Of a stretch of DNA of 64,000 nt, positions 14,016 to 25,244 are shown piece by piece. Below the pieces are notes generated by a model. The model did not search any database. It was given only the letters and a program-made list of their open reading frames with translations, and was not told the DNA's origin. How positions within the stretch are numbered: the first letter of the stretch is position 1; the number at the start of each line of letters is the position of its first letter. Source of the stretch: Cacajao melanocephalus (Eukaryota; Chordata; Mammalia; Primates; Pitheciidae); contig CAUYLG010071329.1 of the NCBI GenBank assembly GCA_963573385.1, positions 62,001-126,000 on the forward strand, written 5' to 3'. Position numbers and translations under genes: made by a program.

Positions 14016-14261
14016 GTCAGGGTGCAGTGGCTCATACTGGTAATCCCAGCGTTTGGGAGGCCGAGGCAGGAGCATTGCTTGAGCCCAGGGTTCGAAGATC
14101 CTATCTCTAAAAAACATTTTTTTAAATAGCTGGGCATGGCGGCTCCACCCTGTAGACTTAGCCACTTGGGAGGCTGAGGTGGAAGGATTGCTTGAGCCTG
14201 AAAGATTGGGGATGCAGTGAGCTATGATTGCACCAACTGCCCTCCAACCTACGTGAAAGAA
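14016..14261 (+). mobile_element. Alu (AluJ-like, with internal losses)
   Basis: Shortened dimer: left arm jumps from 'gttcgaagatcc' to 'tatctctaaaaaac', and the right arm ends 'tgccctccaacctacgtgaaagaaagc'. Diverged, old. Confidence 0.88.
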
Positions 14262-14332
14262 AGCAAGGGAGGGAGGGAGGAAAGAAGAAGGAAGGAAGAA
14301 AGGAAGGAAGGAAGGAAGGAAGGCAGGCAGGC
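14262..14332. repeat. (GGAA)n purine tract at Alu tail
   Basis: GGGA/GGAA/GGCA repeats growing from the Alu poly(A) tail; an uninterrupted polypurine strand. Confidence 0.95.
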
Positions 14333-15850
14333 AGTTAGGAAAGGGGCAGGGAGTGGGTTTAGCAATGTGCAATGAGCATCTAATGAATTATAGTTGCTTC
14401 TTCAAAGAGGATCCCCATATAGCTATGAAGAAGTATCTACCCATAGATGTACACACGTAGGTGAAGGGATATACAATACAGAGTAATTTGAAGGACAGGA
14501 AGGGAGCCCAGAGAGCCATAATGTAGAATAAGTCTCCTTCCCAGAAGAAGCGTGGGGTGGCTGACACGCTTCTATCTCACAGCAGGACTGGGCTAATACA
14601 GCATGGTCTAGCACAGGAGAAGATGCGTGGGTGTAGTCAGGAGGAAAGAAGACAAGCAGAATCTGGGGTTTCAACCTGAAATAAAGGATGACAAGGGGAT
14701 TGCTGGTGATCAAATACCCGAAGGACAGAAGTTCTGGATGGCAAAGAAGTGACATGGAGTCTGACAAGACCAGAATATGGGCATTGTGGGGCCCATGGCA
14801 GAAAACCAGAAGAAAAGAGAAGGCTAGACCATTGGATGTTTTGCAGTTTTATCTGGTTTGTTTTCCCATACTTAAGATGTTGAACTTGTCTGTAGAGCTG
14901 GGAAAGAAGAGTTCTGAATTTGAGGATCAACTTTGCCTTATTTGAAGTCGTTTCCTACCCTTTTTTAGTTGTTGGGATCTAGTTGGTGTTCCCTTAAAAA
15001 AATTCAGGATATTTTCCCCTGTGGAAGTTAAGTTGCTACCATCAGCAATAGCCAACCCTAGAGTGGCAGGAATCTTGCTGTAGATGGTGATCTAGTGACT
15101 GAAAGTTGCTATCTGGCTAGTGGGAACCTGGTAAGCAGTCTCCGCACTCCCAGCTCTCCAGTGTCCTCACGCTCTGGTCTCATAGTCTTCAAGGCCCCAG
15201 GCTAAGTAGGAACTCAGCCTATGAATAAGTCTCCCAAGGCTTTTCTGCCCTCAAGGTTATCCCCCTAAGACCACACAGGTGAATAAAGGCTTCCCTCTTT
15301 CCAGGACTACTAGTTAAGCAAGGAGGGCCTGAGTTTCTCTCCCACCCTTTCACTCCTAGCAGAGATTCAGGCCTGGCCTTGAGCAGCTAAGCCAGGAAAC
15401 CCTTCCTTCTTCTTAGACTCACGGTTGAACACAATGCTTCTCTTTCTTCCTGGAAGTTGGCAGCTCCCGAAACTTCTCAGAAAGCTTCCAGCCTCTGCCT
15501 GTAGGGCCTCAGCAGCCTTTTGGCTTTGTTTCAGCAGTTGGATCACGGTTGGGAGGAGGGGGTTGCAGGGATACTGAAAGGAAAGTCCTTCTCAGAACAA
15601 GGAAGGAGGCCTGGTGAATGGAAGTAGAAGATTCACAATTGGAGTCCAAAAAATAGAATGTTATTCCACAGAAGGTAATAGATGTCAGGCACCAAAAGCG
15701 GTAAATCATCTAGAGGTTAGGAGGGGAAGGAGAAGGAAGTTAAAATGTAGCAAAGATGGATGAGGAGGTCACTCTAGAGTTCAGTGAGAAAGAATGCTGT
15801 GACCAATGAGTCACAGGGAAGACTTGAGACATATATTATACACATATTAG
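14333..15850. other. Intergenic, higher GC near 15.1-15.5 kb, no gene
   Basis: Contains 97- and 114-codon minus-strand ORFs and an 85-codon plus-strand ORF with no protein hallmarks. 15120-15540 is richer in C and G than its surroundings but has no CpG-island character or recognised repeat. Confidence 0.4.
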
Positions 15851-15853
15851 GGA

Positions 15854-15855
<2 letters not shown>

Positions 15856-15893
<38 letters not shown>

Positions 15894-15975
15894 CCTAATT
15901 CAAGGTAATAAATTACCTATAATGTTACATATATATATATATATATATATATATTCCCTAATTCAAGGTAATTAA
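15856..15975 (+). repeat. Duplicated unit of (AT)n plus flank
   Basis: An AT run at about 15858-15890 is followed by TCCCTAATTCAAGGTAATA. A second AT run at about 15929-15953 is followed by the same TCCCTAATTCAAGGTAAT. About 70-bp tandem duplication carrying the microsatellite with it. Confidence 0.9.
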
Positions 15976-16164
15976 TGTCAAAGAGATAATATAAAATGTG
16001 TGTGTATTTATATATGTATGTTACTTCATTGAGACTCCATGTTCTCATAATTTAATATCTAATTCATAGAATTTTTAAAGGATCAATGAGGTAAGGAAAG
16101 AAAAGCACCAAAAACATGGGTAGGCATGCAGTAAGGCTACATTCCTCACTCTTGTCTCTTCCTG

Positions 16165-16255
16165 TTAGACTTTAAATTCCTTGAAAACAAAAACTGTGTC
16201 TTGCTGTCATTGCATTCCCCAGCACTTACAGTGCTATAGCTTAATAACTGTTTCG
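16165..16255 (+). repeat. L2 3'-end fragment
   Basis: 'agactttaaattccttgaaaacaaaaactgtgtcttgctgtc' followed by 'ccccagcacttacagtgct' matches the L2 terminal pattern (ctccatgagggcaggga..cagtgcc). Confidence 0.6.
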
Positions 16256-16449
16256 CAGTACACGAGGCAGTCATTTTGGATACAGAATTAGCAGAAGGGG
16301 GGGTCATGATGAGGGTAACAAGTAGTATAGTATGAAAAAGAAAATATTATTAACAAGATATAATAATTTACAAATATTATTACAATATTATTAATTATTC
16401 TTATTATTAATGTTTTGGTTTGAAAAAGTAGCTAGAATAGCCAAGATTG

Positions 16450-16690
16450 ATACCTAATTTATTATTTGCCCAGTATTGTGCTAAGGACTTGGCATATATC
16501 CACTCAGTGAATCTTGACAGCAACCCCAGGACTCAGGCACAATTTTGACTCCCATTTTACAGATGTGAACCACAAAACATTGGAAGCTTAAGTAATTTGC
16601 CTAAGGCCACACAGTAATAAGTGACACAGCTGGGATCTGAATACAGTTGCCTGACTTCATTCCTGGGCTCCAAACCACTGCAAACCAAAC
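16450..16690 (+). repeat. MIR SINE
   Basis: Clear MIR order: 'gtgctaaggacttggcat', 'cagcaacccc', 'cattttacagatgtgaacc', 'taatttgcctaaggccacacag', and 'agctgggatctgaatacagttgcctgact'. Confidence 0.88.
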
Positions 16691-18280
16691 CACATACAAT
16701 ATAACCATTGATGAAATGGTAATATGTTTATCTAAGACATAAACATTTTGGCAAGCTTAAAACATTTTAGAAAATGGAATGGGTTCCTAACTTAACTGAT
16801 GTTCCCATGTGAAAGGAAATAATTATCAAAAGAAAATAGCTTCCATAATCACCATATTTCTTATTTTTTTATTTTTTAAAAGGAATCTTCAACACACTAG
16901 GGCATACTGTTATTTTTGAGCAGTCTATGAGATAAGTATTGAGAAAGCCTCTAGAACACAACATCTCCAAAACATCTGGAAATTTTGTGTGCTGTAAATA
17001 ATGTTAGTAATTTAAGGTTGGACAAATGGATTAGAAAAACAAATGGAAAATATTTTAAATGCATATCCTAAAACAGTTATTTAAATCTTACTAGCAAAAA
17101 AAGACATAAGCATATTAATGTTTTTGCTTTCTGGATTAATGGTAAAATTATGAAACTACCTCTATCTTTTTCTTAATTCAGTGGAAGATCCATTTTCCAG
17201 GGCTATATAATTAACTATAAAATAACCTGTTGATAAGATTCACAATGAATATCTGATGTAAAAAAAATTTTATTTTAATATTTTATTCTCCATTTTTGCT
17301 TATTTTATTCATGTGCATGTTTTACATACAACTCCAAAGAATTTTAAGGAGGAATATTATAAAAAGAGAAGTAATCCACTACTTCTTCACTCTAGAATTG
17401 GACTAGTTATTTTATGTACTTCTTTCCTAGAATAATCTTACCTTCATTTTATGAGTGAGAAGAGATTAAGGCTGAAGCTAATGAACTTCTCTAAATTTAC
17501 TGCTTAGGGGTGGGTATGGGGTAGTTCTCTCATTTGACTCTTTCAAAAGTTGTTTCTCTTTATATTGCCTTTCATTGGTGCAACACATTTGATGTTCCAA
17601 ATTCACTACCACAATGAATGTTATACCTTATTATAATCCTATTGGACCTTATGGCCTATTACTCTGTCTGATCATTGAAAAATAATAATTGTATTGAGAT
17701 ACATTGGATTCTAAACTCTGCCTCAAGTCATAAAACCAACTAGCCACAATGTGAATACTTAACATCACCTCCTCTGCCTCCCCTGTCTTTTCCATCACAG
17801 GACTTTTTTTTCCATACAAATACATTATAAAACTTTCTGTTGCATGTAATTTGCCACCAGTTGAATCATTTCATAGTTGTCATGTGTCTCTTTCAGAATA
17901 TTAAAGAGGCCTCTGGCATGTTAATTATTCTAATTTGGGCACATTAACTTTATAATTGTTCTTATACTGGTTATACACTGATGTTAAACTTTCTGATAAA
18001 ATTTGCCTTGGAAGTTATAAGATAATTTTAACTTTCTGTCAGTTAGCATATGCGAAGACTTTTGGACTTTATCTTATAGGCAATGGGATGGCCTTACAGA
18101 GCTTATGGGCAGGCCATGATGGAAATTGACTTGCATTTTAGAAATAAGTAAGATAAAAGGATGGACGACAGCTGATGGAAAAAGACTCTGCAGACAATAA
18201 CACAAGTCTAGAAGTCTTTTCCAATTGTGTAAGTGAGAGATGAGCTGATAGTAAAGGTGGCAAGTTGTAGAAAGATTTCA
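16691..18280. other. Intergenic, nothing recognised
   Basis: AT-rich unique-looking DNA without ORFs above background, RNA genes or assignable repeats. Confidence 0.5.
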
Positions 18281-18433
18281 GAGATACTCAAAGTGATCCC
18301 ATAAGAAAAACTAGTTATTCTGTTTTAGAGAAAAGAGGAGAGAAATAATACATTGAGATACTCAAAGTGATCCCATAAGAAAAACTGGAAGTGTTATTCT
18401 GTTTTAGAGAAAAAAGGAGAGAAATAATAAATT
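18281..18433 (+). repeat. Tandem duplication of a 74/79-bp unit
   Basis: Unit 1 at 18281-18354 and unit 2 at 18355-18433 both begin GAGATACTCAAAGTGATCCC and end 'gagagaaataata.att'. Unit 2 carries a 5-bp insertion (about 18388-18392) and few substitutions, so the duplication is fairly recent. Confidence 0.95.
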
Positions 18434-18556
18434 GAGTTTGGGACGTTAAAGGGCTTTCTAGGTAAAAGAAAAAAGTAGTTGACTGGTATTTAGAAGATGG
18501 GACCTATGGATTTCTTCTCCAAGGTGCTCAGTTATTTTTCTGTATTTTTCCTTTTA

Positions 18557-18812
<256 letters not shown>

Positions 18813-19440
18813 TTTTCCCAACTCATAATTGTTAAGCGTGTCATTTTCACAAAAATTAGTTTCTAAACTAGACACTGCTGACAAAAAATTCCCTGAGAGA
18901 AAGAGTATTGAGCTATGAGATCAGACAGCCCTTTTTTAAATCTCCTGATTCTACTGGGTAATCAATGAACTGTTCAGAGATAGCCTCATCTTTAAATTGA
19001 ACTAATAACATTATCAGTCTCGTAAAACACAATTCATATAAGCATTAGAGGGCCTAGCATGTAATACAAGCCCCCAGAACATTAGCCACTATTATTTATT
19101 ATTTCCCAGAAGTAGAAACATATATTTAGCTACATAAAATTTTTAAAACACAGCTGTTATATACATAATATTTATAACATATAGATTTGTGTGAATCTAT
19201 AGTACTATCTTAAATTATAAATACATTATCTGCATTGAATATTGGTATAGAGATCAAATGATTATAAGGTACATTGCTGTTAAATAACATAGAGTAATTT
19301 ATATTTTCAAAAATTAATGCTATGTATATCTTTCAAAGGTAACCTTGACATTCTTTCTCAATTTGGAGAATAAAAAATATCAGGTTTTTCAACTCTTCTA
19401 CAAGTTAATAAAACAAAAGGAGACTAGTGAAAGAATGTCA
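18813..19440. other. Intergenic between Alu and CLDN8 3' end
   Basis: AT-rich. No gene or repeat recognised. Confidence 0.5.
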
Positions 19441-20063
19441 AATAATTATAAAAAGTTACAATTTATTAATATAAAATTAGAAAGCAAATAGAACACATTC
19501 ATTTATGCTAGATGAGTGTAGACCCAAACTTTCAAATTGGATTGTCAGTTTTACCAAATTTGGAATAAATACACAAACACACTATTACAGATTTTGGTAA
19601 AACTAAACAGAAGTGGAACAAGTAGGAAATTTATTTTTCACAGAACTAAAATGACACTAAATGACTTATGTACTTGCAAAGGAGCAGGTGAAGTTTTCAA
19701 AGGACAACTTTATTTTTTGTTGTTGTTTTTGTGGTAGCCAAATGAAAACCAACACATATTCTCCCGCTCTTTTACTTATATTGATGAAACTTCAAGGCCT
19801 GTACTCAAATATGTATTAAAATATATCCATACATATATAATTTCTTGCCAAAAGGCATCATTCTTCTTTAAATACAAAAACATAATAGAAAAAAACATTT
19901 TTCACTTTCCTAAAACAATCTTAGATCACACTTTTTTATCTTTCTTCTGAGTATAGCCCTGGAAAAGTAGTTTGAATGCAAAGCCCCTTGACAAAATATC
20001 TGCTTTTTAAAAATGTTAATTTAATACACAAGGAAAAAAAAAGCCTCTGGGAGAAGATGATAA

Positions 20064-20086
20064 AGGAGTTAGAATTTCTAACTCCT
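20064..20086. repeat. Short perfect palindrome in probable CLDN8 3' UTR
   Basis: Arms AGGAGTTAGA and TCTAACTCCT are perfectly complementary (10 bp) around a 3-nt loop. It could fold in the transcript about 600 nt after the stop codon. No function is claimed. Confidence 0.85.
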
Positions 20087-20476
20087 AGGCTAAAAAACAG
20101 CATATCAGAAAGCCATTCAATTTCCTTTACAATGCTGATTAAAGCCTTCATTTTAACCTTCATTATAAATGGAGGACATTAATCTCTAAGCTGTTTTTAA
20201 ACAATTAATATTAACCTTCTTCAATCCTACCCATGATTTCCCTGGAAAGCAACAGTTGAGTTGTATTTATTCAGTGTAATAGATAGCTATTTCATTTTAA
20301 ATAAAATCATATAAGCATGTCTCTATGTGAGATATAAATGTTACACTCATCTATGTATATAATGCTAAGTCATGGAGAAATTGCAGAGGTTAAAATAATA
20401 CAGTCATTAGCAATGTCATTTTGAAGTAACTGATAAAAAGAGTAAATGCTTGAACCGTCTTAGAAAACAAATTACT

Positions 20477-20515
20477 GTACTTTCTAGAACAATCTAGTAC
20501 TTTCTAGAACAATAT
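20477..20515. repeat. 20-bp tandem duplication in probable CLDN8 3' UTR
   Basis: GTACTTTCTAGAACAATCTA at 20477-20496 is followed directly by GTACTTTCTAGAACAATAT at 20497-20515. Two near-identical adjacent copies suggest recent slippage or local duplication. Confidence 0.9.
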
Positions 20516-20690
20516 CTTATTCTGATGAAATAGCTTGTAGAATCATAAATAGCTGATACACAGTTCCGTGATTAAGGTTAAGCAGTTAAGAACAGCAAAT
20601 CAGAGTTTCCTTGGGGTCCATTTTGAGAAAATAATAGAGAATTTAGTCATTTGTATGGCTTTACAGGTAAAGTTAAAAAAAAATACAAAA

Positions 20691-21365
20691 CTACACATAC
20701 TGACTTCTGGAGTATACAGTCGGTGACTTCATTTCCATGTGATAACTTTTCTGCGTTGTTCGATGGGAAGGTATCGAGTATCTGTAGCTACTGCTCTTTT
20801 CATTGCAACAAAAAACACAACAGAACAGGGCTCCTCCAGCAATCAGCACCAGTGCTGTGGTCCACCCTATGTAGAGGGCTTCTCCAAGCTCACGTTTTTG
20901 GGCAACATCCACTATTGGGTTGTAGAAATCTCTGATGATGGAATTGGCAACCCAGCTCACAGGGATGAGCACCACTATGCCTGTGATGATGAAGATGATT
21001 CCAGCCGTCAGCAGAGTGTGACCCTTTACCTTATTGTCCTCCGTGCACCTGGTGCATTTCATGCCAAAGATAGCTATCATGAAAGCCAGGAAGGACATCA
21101 CGGAAGCAGCACACATCAGTCCTCTGGATGCCTGTAGGTCCGGAGAAAGAGCCAGCAGAGAATCATAGATTTTGCACTGCATCCTGATGTTAGCATGCCT
21201 CACGCAATTCATCCACAGTCCTTCCCAGAGGTTTTCAAAAACCACAATGTTGCTTCCAATAAAGGCAGACACTCTCCACTGAGGCATGACGGTGACAGCC
21301 ACTGTGCCCACCATGCCAACACCACCAATCACCAGTCCAGCAATTTGTAAGGCATAGGTTGCCAT
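20691..21365 (-). CDS. CLDN8: Claudin-8, tight-junction membrane protein
   Basis: Single-exon ORF of 224 residues on the minus strand. Seen: TM1 about 8-27; first extracellular loop with the claudin signature W30, G49-L50-W51, C54 and C64, closed by R81; TM2 about 82-102; TM3 about 117-137; second extracellular loop about 138-161 containing NPIVD (149-153); TM4 about 162-184; C-terminal tail with CC pairs at 182-183 and 186-187 (likely palmitoylated) ending SQYV, a PDZ ligand for ZO proteins. The ATG has A at -3 and G at +4, a strong Kozak context. The tail [15 protein letters not shown] and the loop sequences identify claudin-8 rather than its neighbour claudin-17. Known for the family: claudin-8 acts in tight junctions of kidney distal nephron and colon, shaping paracellular ion permeability, with claudin-4 as a partner. 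Odd: 224 aa where I recall 225 for human, one residue being lost near CTEDNK (107-112), plus about twenty substitutions. The reading frame is intact, so it looks functional. Confidence 0.96.
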   Translation of the reverse strand: MATYALQIAGLVIGGVGMVGTVAVTVMPQWRVSAFIGSNIVVFENLWEGLWMNCVRHANIRMQCKIYDSLLALSPDLQASRGLMCAASVMSFLAFMIAIFGMKCTRCTEDNKVKGHTLLTAGIIFIITGIVVLIPVSWVANSIIRDFYNPIVDVAQKRELGEALYIGWTTALVLIAGGALFCCVFCCNEKSSSYRYSIPSHRTTQKSYHMEMKSPTVYSRSQYV

Positions 21366-21500
21366 TATCCTCTGGGATGGGTTTCAGCCGGCTAGACTCC
21401 TGAGCTGCTAGGTCTGCTTTGAAGCAAGGTTCACTGTGCCACAGGATAGAACAGTTTTTCCTGTAGTAATGAACTCAGAACACAGTGGTTTTTCAAATAA
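21366..21500 (-). other. CLDN8: Probable CLDN8 5' UTR
   Basis: Sequence just upstream of the claudin ATG (reading on the minus strand). It has no competing good-context ATG that I noticed close to the start. The transcription start is not determinable here. A weak TATA-like TTTTATC on the minus strand near 21524-21530 would place initiation near 21495, but this is inference. Confidence 0.35.
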
Positions 21501-21519
21501 GAGCTGCTTTGCTACTTCT

Positions 21520-21660
21520 GGCTAGATAAAATCCAGTGCTGGCTGGCTGAGCTGCCCCTGCTGTTGACTTCAACAGGGAAACTTACAAATCAGGTGTGGC
21601 AACTTTCTCAGCCAATGAGAGTTGGATGGTAACCCAGGTGTGTCTAAACCAACACTTGGG
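21520..21660 (-). promoter_or_regulatory. Candidate CLDN8 proximal promoter
   Basis: About 155-295 bp upstream of the ATG. Seen: a CCAAT box on the plus strand at 21612-21616 (inverted relative to the gene) and two CAGGTG E-boxes at 21591-21596 and 21635-21640 that bracket it. CAGGTG/CACCTG is the site class bound by Snail/ZEB repressors, which are known to repress several claudin genes. Its use here is inference. Confidence 0.4.
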
Positions 21661-23804
21661 TACTTGGAACGGCTAGACCTGCACATAAACATTCTTTACA
21701 CTTTGCAGTCTTCCAAGAAGACAGCAGTATGTTTACCTGTAGGCATAATTGTAAGTGGTTGCATAAGCACCCAGAAATGAGCCAATCCCTTGTAACGTGA
21801 AAGGTGTACCTTGTACAGGCAATTCTGATACTCTTAGTAAGAACTGCTGGGACCAAGGGATAAAATAAAATATCTGCTGAAGAATTCTGCAACGCTGTCG
21901 AAATGCCAAATTGAAACGAGGATAGGGGATTGAAAGATTGCTTTTACCTGGGAAACCACATTCTCTGGGACACATGTGATCCAAGTGATTGATTTAATTT
22001 GTCTACAGCTTCAAAGCAAGCTCTAGGCTGGGGTGAAATCAGGGAACAGATCATGCCAGAAGACTAAATAAGCTACAGTAATTAAATACACAAGGCTGTC
22101 CTTCTCCTTGGCACCTAAAACATATTGGAGTTTTTTAAGCCAGAAAAATTACTCATTGGCATTTTTCTGATAATCTTCATTTATAAATTTTTTTTTGCCA
22201 AAATAAATATCACCAGATGGTTTTCTTATGTAGCCAGCACTATAGCATTTAAACCATCAAGTGATTTACAGCTTGCTAGCTTATGAGCTTATTTTGTGAT
22301 GTTATTCTTGCTGCTTTGTCTTCCTGGGCTGAAGAAACTAAAATTCTGCAGATGGCACAAGAGCCTTGGGTCTATGCAAATGGCTGATATTTCAAAATAA
22401 AATATTTACAAGACAAGGGAACTATGTTTACTGAACTGTATTATATTAGGTGTTAACCAAATTTGCTTTCCTACTTTTTAATATCATGTCTGCAGTAGGA
22501 CATAGAAACCCCTAAATGCAAGACAACTTGAACTTTCTTCTCAAAATAATGATAATCTAACAGTGGTGCTATACTAAGCATAAATGTTTATCTGAGAAAA
22601 CTCCACTAGCAATTTTCTTCTGGAGATCAGCTTGAGCTCTCTGTCCGATCTTTCCAAACTTAAAGCTGTATTTCATTTATTTTTTCTCCTTAACATCATA
22701 AAAACTGATCTTTTCTTTACAATTTTACTTTTTCTCTGCTTGATTAGACTCCCTTAAATCCAAATATGGGAGAAAATGTTTTCTTCTCGCTTATTAAACT
22801 TGGAGAGTTTAATGGATCAAAAAATCTGAGTTACTTATGGACATTATTAAAACAAAAACTATGGTAGGAAGGGCGAAAGGAGAATAAAGTAAACTGTCTT
22901 CTAAAAAAGGGGTATGATGCATAGTAGTCTGAGTTGTTATAATTTTATCACACTGACATTATGAATGTAATAAAAATTTTAAAAATGTAATATTTACAGA
23001 AATTTTCTCATTTGTTGACCTGCTAAGTGCTAAACTGTAGGGTGTCCCTTAGGCTGATGTAGAAAATATGTGATATTTTCTTCATCAAGTTTCTATCAGT
23101 TACAGATTTGTGGTGGAGGGGGACTTTGATTAATCTTGAGAAAATAAGATTTTAAACTCTCAAAGTTTAAGAAGTGAGCACCAAACATTGTTTACTATAT
23201 TTGGATTTAAGCTCATCCGATGAAGCAGAGAGTGTGTAAAATTGTAAAGAGAAGGTAATTTTTATGATGTGAAGAAGAAAAGAAAATGAAGTACAGCTTT
23301 AAAAAAGACACAAAAGAAAAAATGACATCTAAACAAGAAATATTTTTAATCTTTAATTGTCAAACTGGGAAAAGGGAAGGATTGGCAGAACTGAAGAATA
23401 AAAAAGAAATAATATAACTGGTTGAGATAATGACAAACTAAATGAAGCTACATTGTAAGGGATGTCAAGGCATGTATTGATTCATTGAAATTTCTTTTCT
23501 AAATTCCTGAGTAGTATATTTCTTAGGAGCTCTCTTTAAATGTTGCTGACCATTCACATCAATACAGGAACACATGAGACAGAAGCAGATAGCTCCGCCT
23601 CTGAGTGCCTCAGCCATTGTGAGAGCTGTGTCCCAGGTATGCATTCATATTTCTTGGCTTTGTATATTTCCAAACCTCTCTTCCCTTAACCCTTGAACTT
23701 TATCAGGAACTTGTTTTACATAAAAATATCTTCCTTTTTTCAAAAATATTAGGTACTTTACTACTCATATAGTTCTAGCCAAAAGATGAGGATCTGAATG
23801 AGAA
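21661..23804. other. Upstream flank of CLDN8, unique-looking
   Basis: No interspersed repeat was recognised for about 2 kb, unusual in this window and consistent with regulatory constraint near the claudin promoter (inference). Two overlapping minus-strand ORFs of 82-83 codons at 21644-21984 lack protein features. Confidence 0.45.
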
Positions 23805-23887
23805 ATTAGAATTATTGTAGAGCACATTAGTTCACATTAGAATTATTGTAGAGCTCAGTTCACATTAGAATTATTGTAGAGCTAACT
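23805..23887 (+). repeat. Three-copy tandem repeat, 28-31 bp unit
   Basis: ATTAGAATTATTGTAGAGC is repeated at 23805, 23836 and 23864, with spacer 'acattagttcac' after the first copy and 'tcagttcac' after the second. Confidence 0.93.
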
Positions 23888-24856
23888 CTCTACTAGGAAA
23901 TGACCCAGGGCATCCAAATAGGTTTCTTATCAGACAGTGATACAGTTAACTCCATAATACTTCTAAATAATCATGTCCTACAAGACACTGGAATAAAAAG
24001 ACAGAAAAAGAAATGGTAATACTGAGCTTGCTAAAAACAGAGGGGGCCTAAATTCAAAGATAAAAGTAAACTACTTACTTTTCTGTAGTGCTGAAATGAT
24101 TAACTTGGCTACAAAATTCAGCCAGGAGTAATAGAGATACAACAAATTAATACCATTTTTACTCTAATTTAGAACTACAGAGCAAGAAACATCGACTATT
24201 CAATAGTTTGTACTTCCGTTTCCATGAAGAACCACAAAATTACCAAGAACCCAAGAGAGAAATGAGAGCTCATGTCGACCCCCTGTGTACCCTCCCTTGG
24301 GCTTTTCTTTCTGTCAACATTATCATAAGGCATGATTTAAGTTTAGCAATTAAATTTGCTTAATTTCTTTCAGCCCTGAAAATTGCATAAAACAGGCAAA
24401 TGCTTTTTATTCATAAATGATAGCATACAAATCACTATCAGATTGTTTCATGCCCCTTAACCCTTAACCTAACTCAACTCCACAGTCTTGAATTTCTATT
24501 GATTCTTATGACTGTTTGAAATAATTTTTGCTTCTGCCTGTCAAGCAATTGTCAATTTCTTTTGTTTTCTGGATTTGCTTTGTAGTTTTCTGTTGCAATG
24601 ACAGTTTTTCAAGTGTGTTTATTTTTAACTATGTTTCACTGTTAATTAATCATACTTGGCCAACCATCTTGTCCTGAGAGAATACATGAACATATCAATA
24701 GATCTCTGCGTTATTCCCAAAATAATGTTGTGCATTGCTGTATGTTCTCTTGAGCCACCATCTTGTTTTTTTTTCATGATGGCCAGCTGTGCTTCCAGTT
24801 CTCTATCCTCAAAGTGTTCTGTGTCCATTAGCAGCCCTCTCTTTTTACTACCTCTG
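23888..24856. other. Intergenic, nothing recognised
   Basis: Unique-looking AT-rich DNA; short ORFs only. Confidence 0.45.
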
Positions 24857-24857
24857 T

Positions 24858-25145
24858 CTTTTTTTTTAGATGGAGTCTCACTCTGTCACCCAGGCTAGAG
24901 TGCAGTGGCTCAAATTGGCTCACTGCAACCTCTGCCTCCCAAGTTCAAGTGATTCTCCTGCCTCAGCCTCCTAAGTAGCTGGGATTACAGGTGCATACCA
25001 CCACACCTGGCTAAGTTTTGTATTTTTAGTGGAAGTGGGGTTTCACCATGCTTGCCAGGCTGGTCTTGAACTATTGACCTCAAGTTATCCACCCACTTCG
25101 GCCTCCCAAAGTGCTGGAATTAGAGGAGTGAACCATCCTGCCTGA
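24858..25145 (-). mobile_element. Full-length Alu
   Basis: T-rich start, both arms, end 'aaccatcctgcctgac'. Long target-site duplication CTCTTTTTAC.ACCTCTG at about 24839-24855 and 25149-25165. Confidence 0.96.
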
Positions 25146-25244
25146 CTGCTCTTTTTACCACCTCTGCGTGATCTAATTTTTTAATTGCTCTGCTTAAAAA
25201 CAAACTCCTTCCTATATAGAAATTGCTTAGTATCTTAGCCAATT

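Larger units (their letters stand above)
19440..20690 (-). other. CLDN8: Probable CLDN8 3' UTR
   Basis: AT-rich, ORF-free sequence directly downstream of the claudin stop codon. Candidate AATAAA signals on the minus strand lie at 19462-19467, 19630-19635 and 19709-19714. The farthest would give a transcript near 2 kb, close to what I recall for human CLDN8 mRNA. The segment holds a 23-bp palindrome (20064-20086) and a 20-bp tandem duplication (20477-20515). No interspersed repeat was recognised in it. The boundary is inferred, not read from transcript data. Confidence 0.45.

Noticed and set aside
13953..14372. 139-codon minus-strand ORF
   Set aside because: It runs through a complementary Alu and the GGAA tract (poly-FLPS residues); not a gene.
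14423..14945. Overlapping 85-114 codon ORFs on both strands
   Set aside because: No recognisable family, and mutual overlap on both strands indicates chance openness.
20739..21137. 132-codon plus-strand ORF
   Set aside because: It is antisense to the CLDN8 coding region and shows no domain; it exists because of claudin codon structure.
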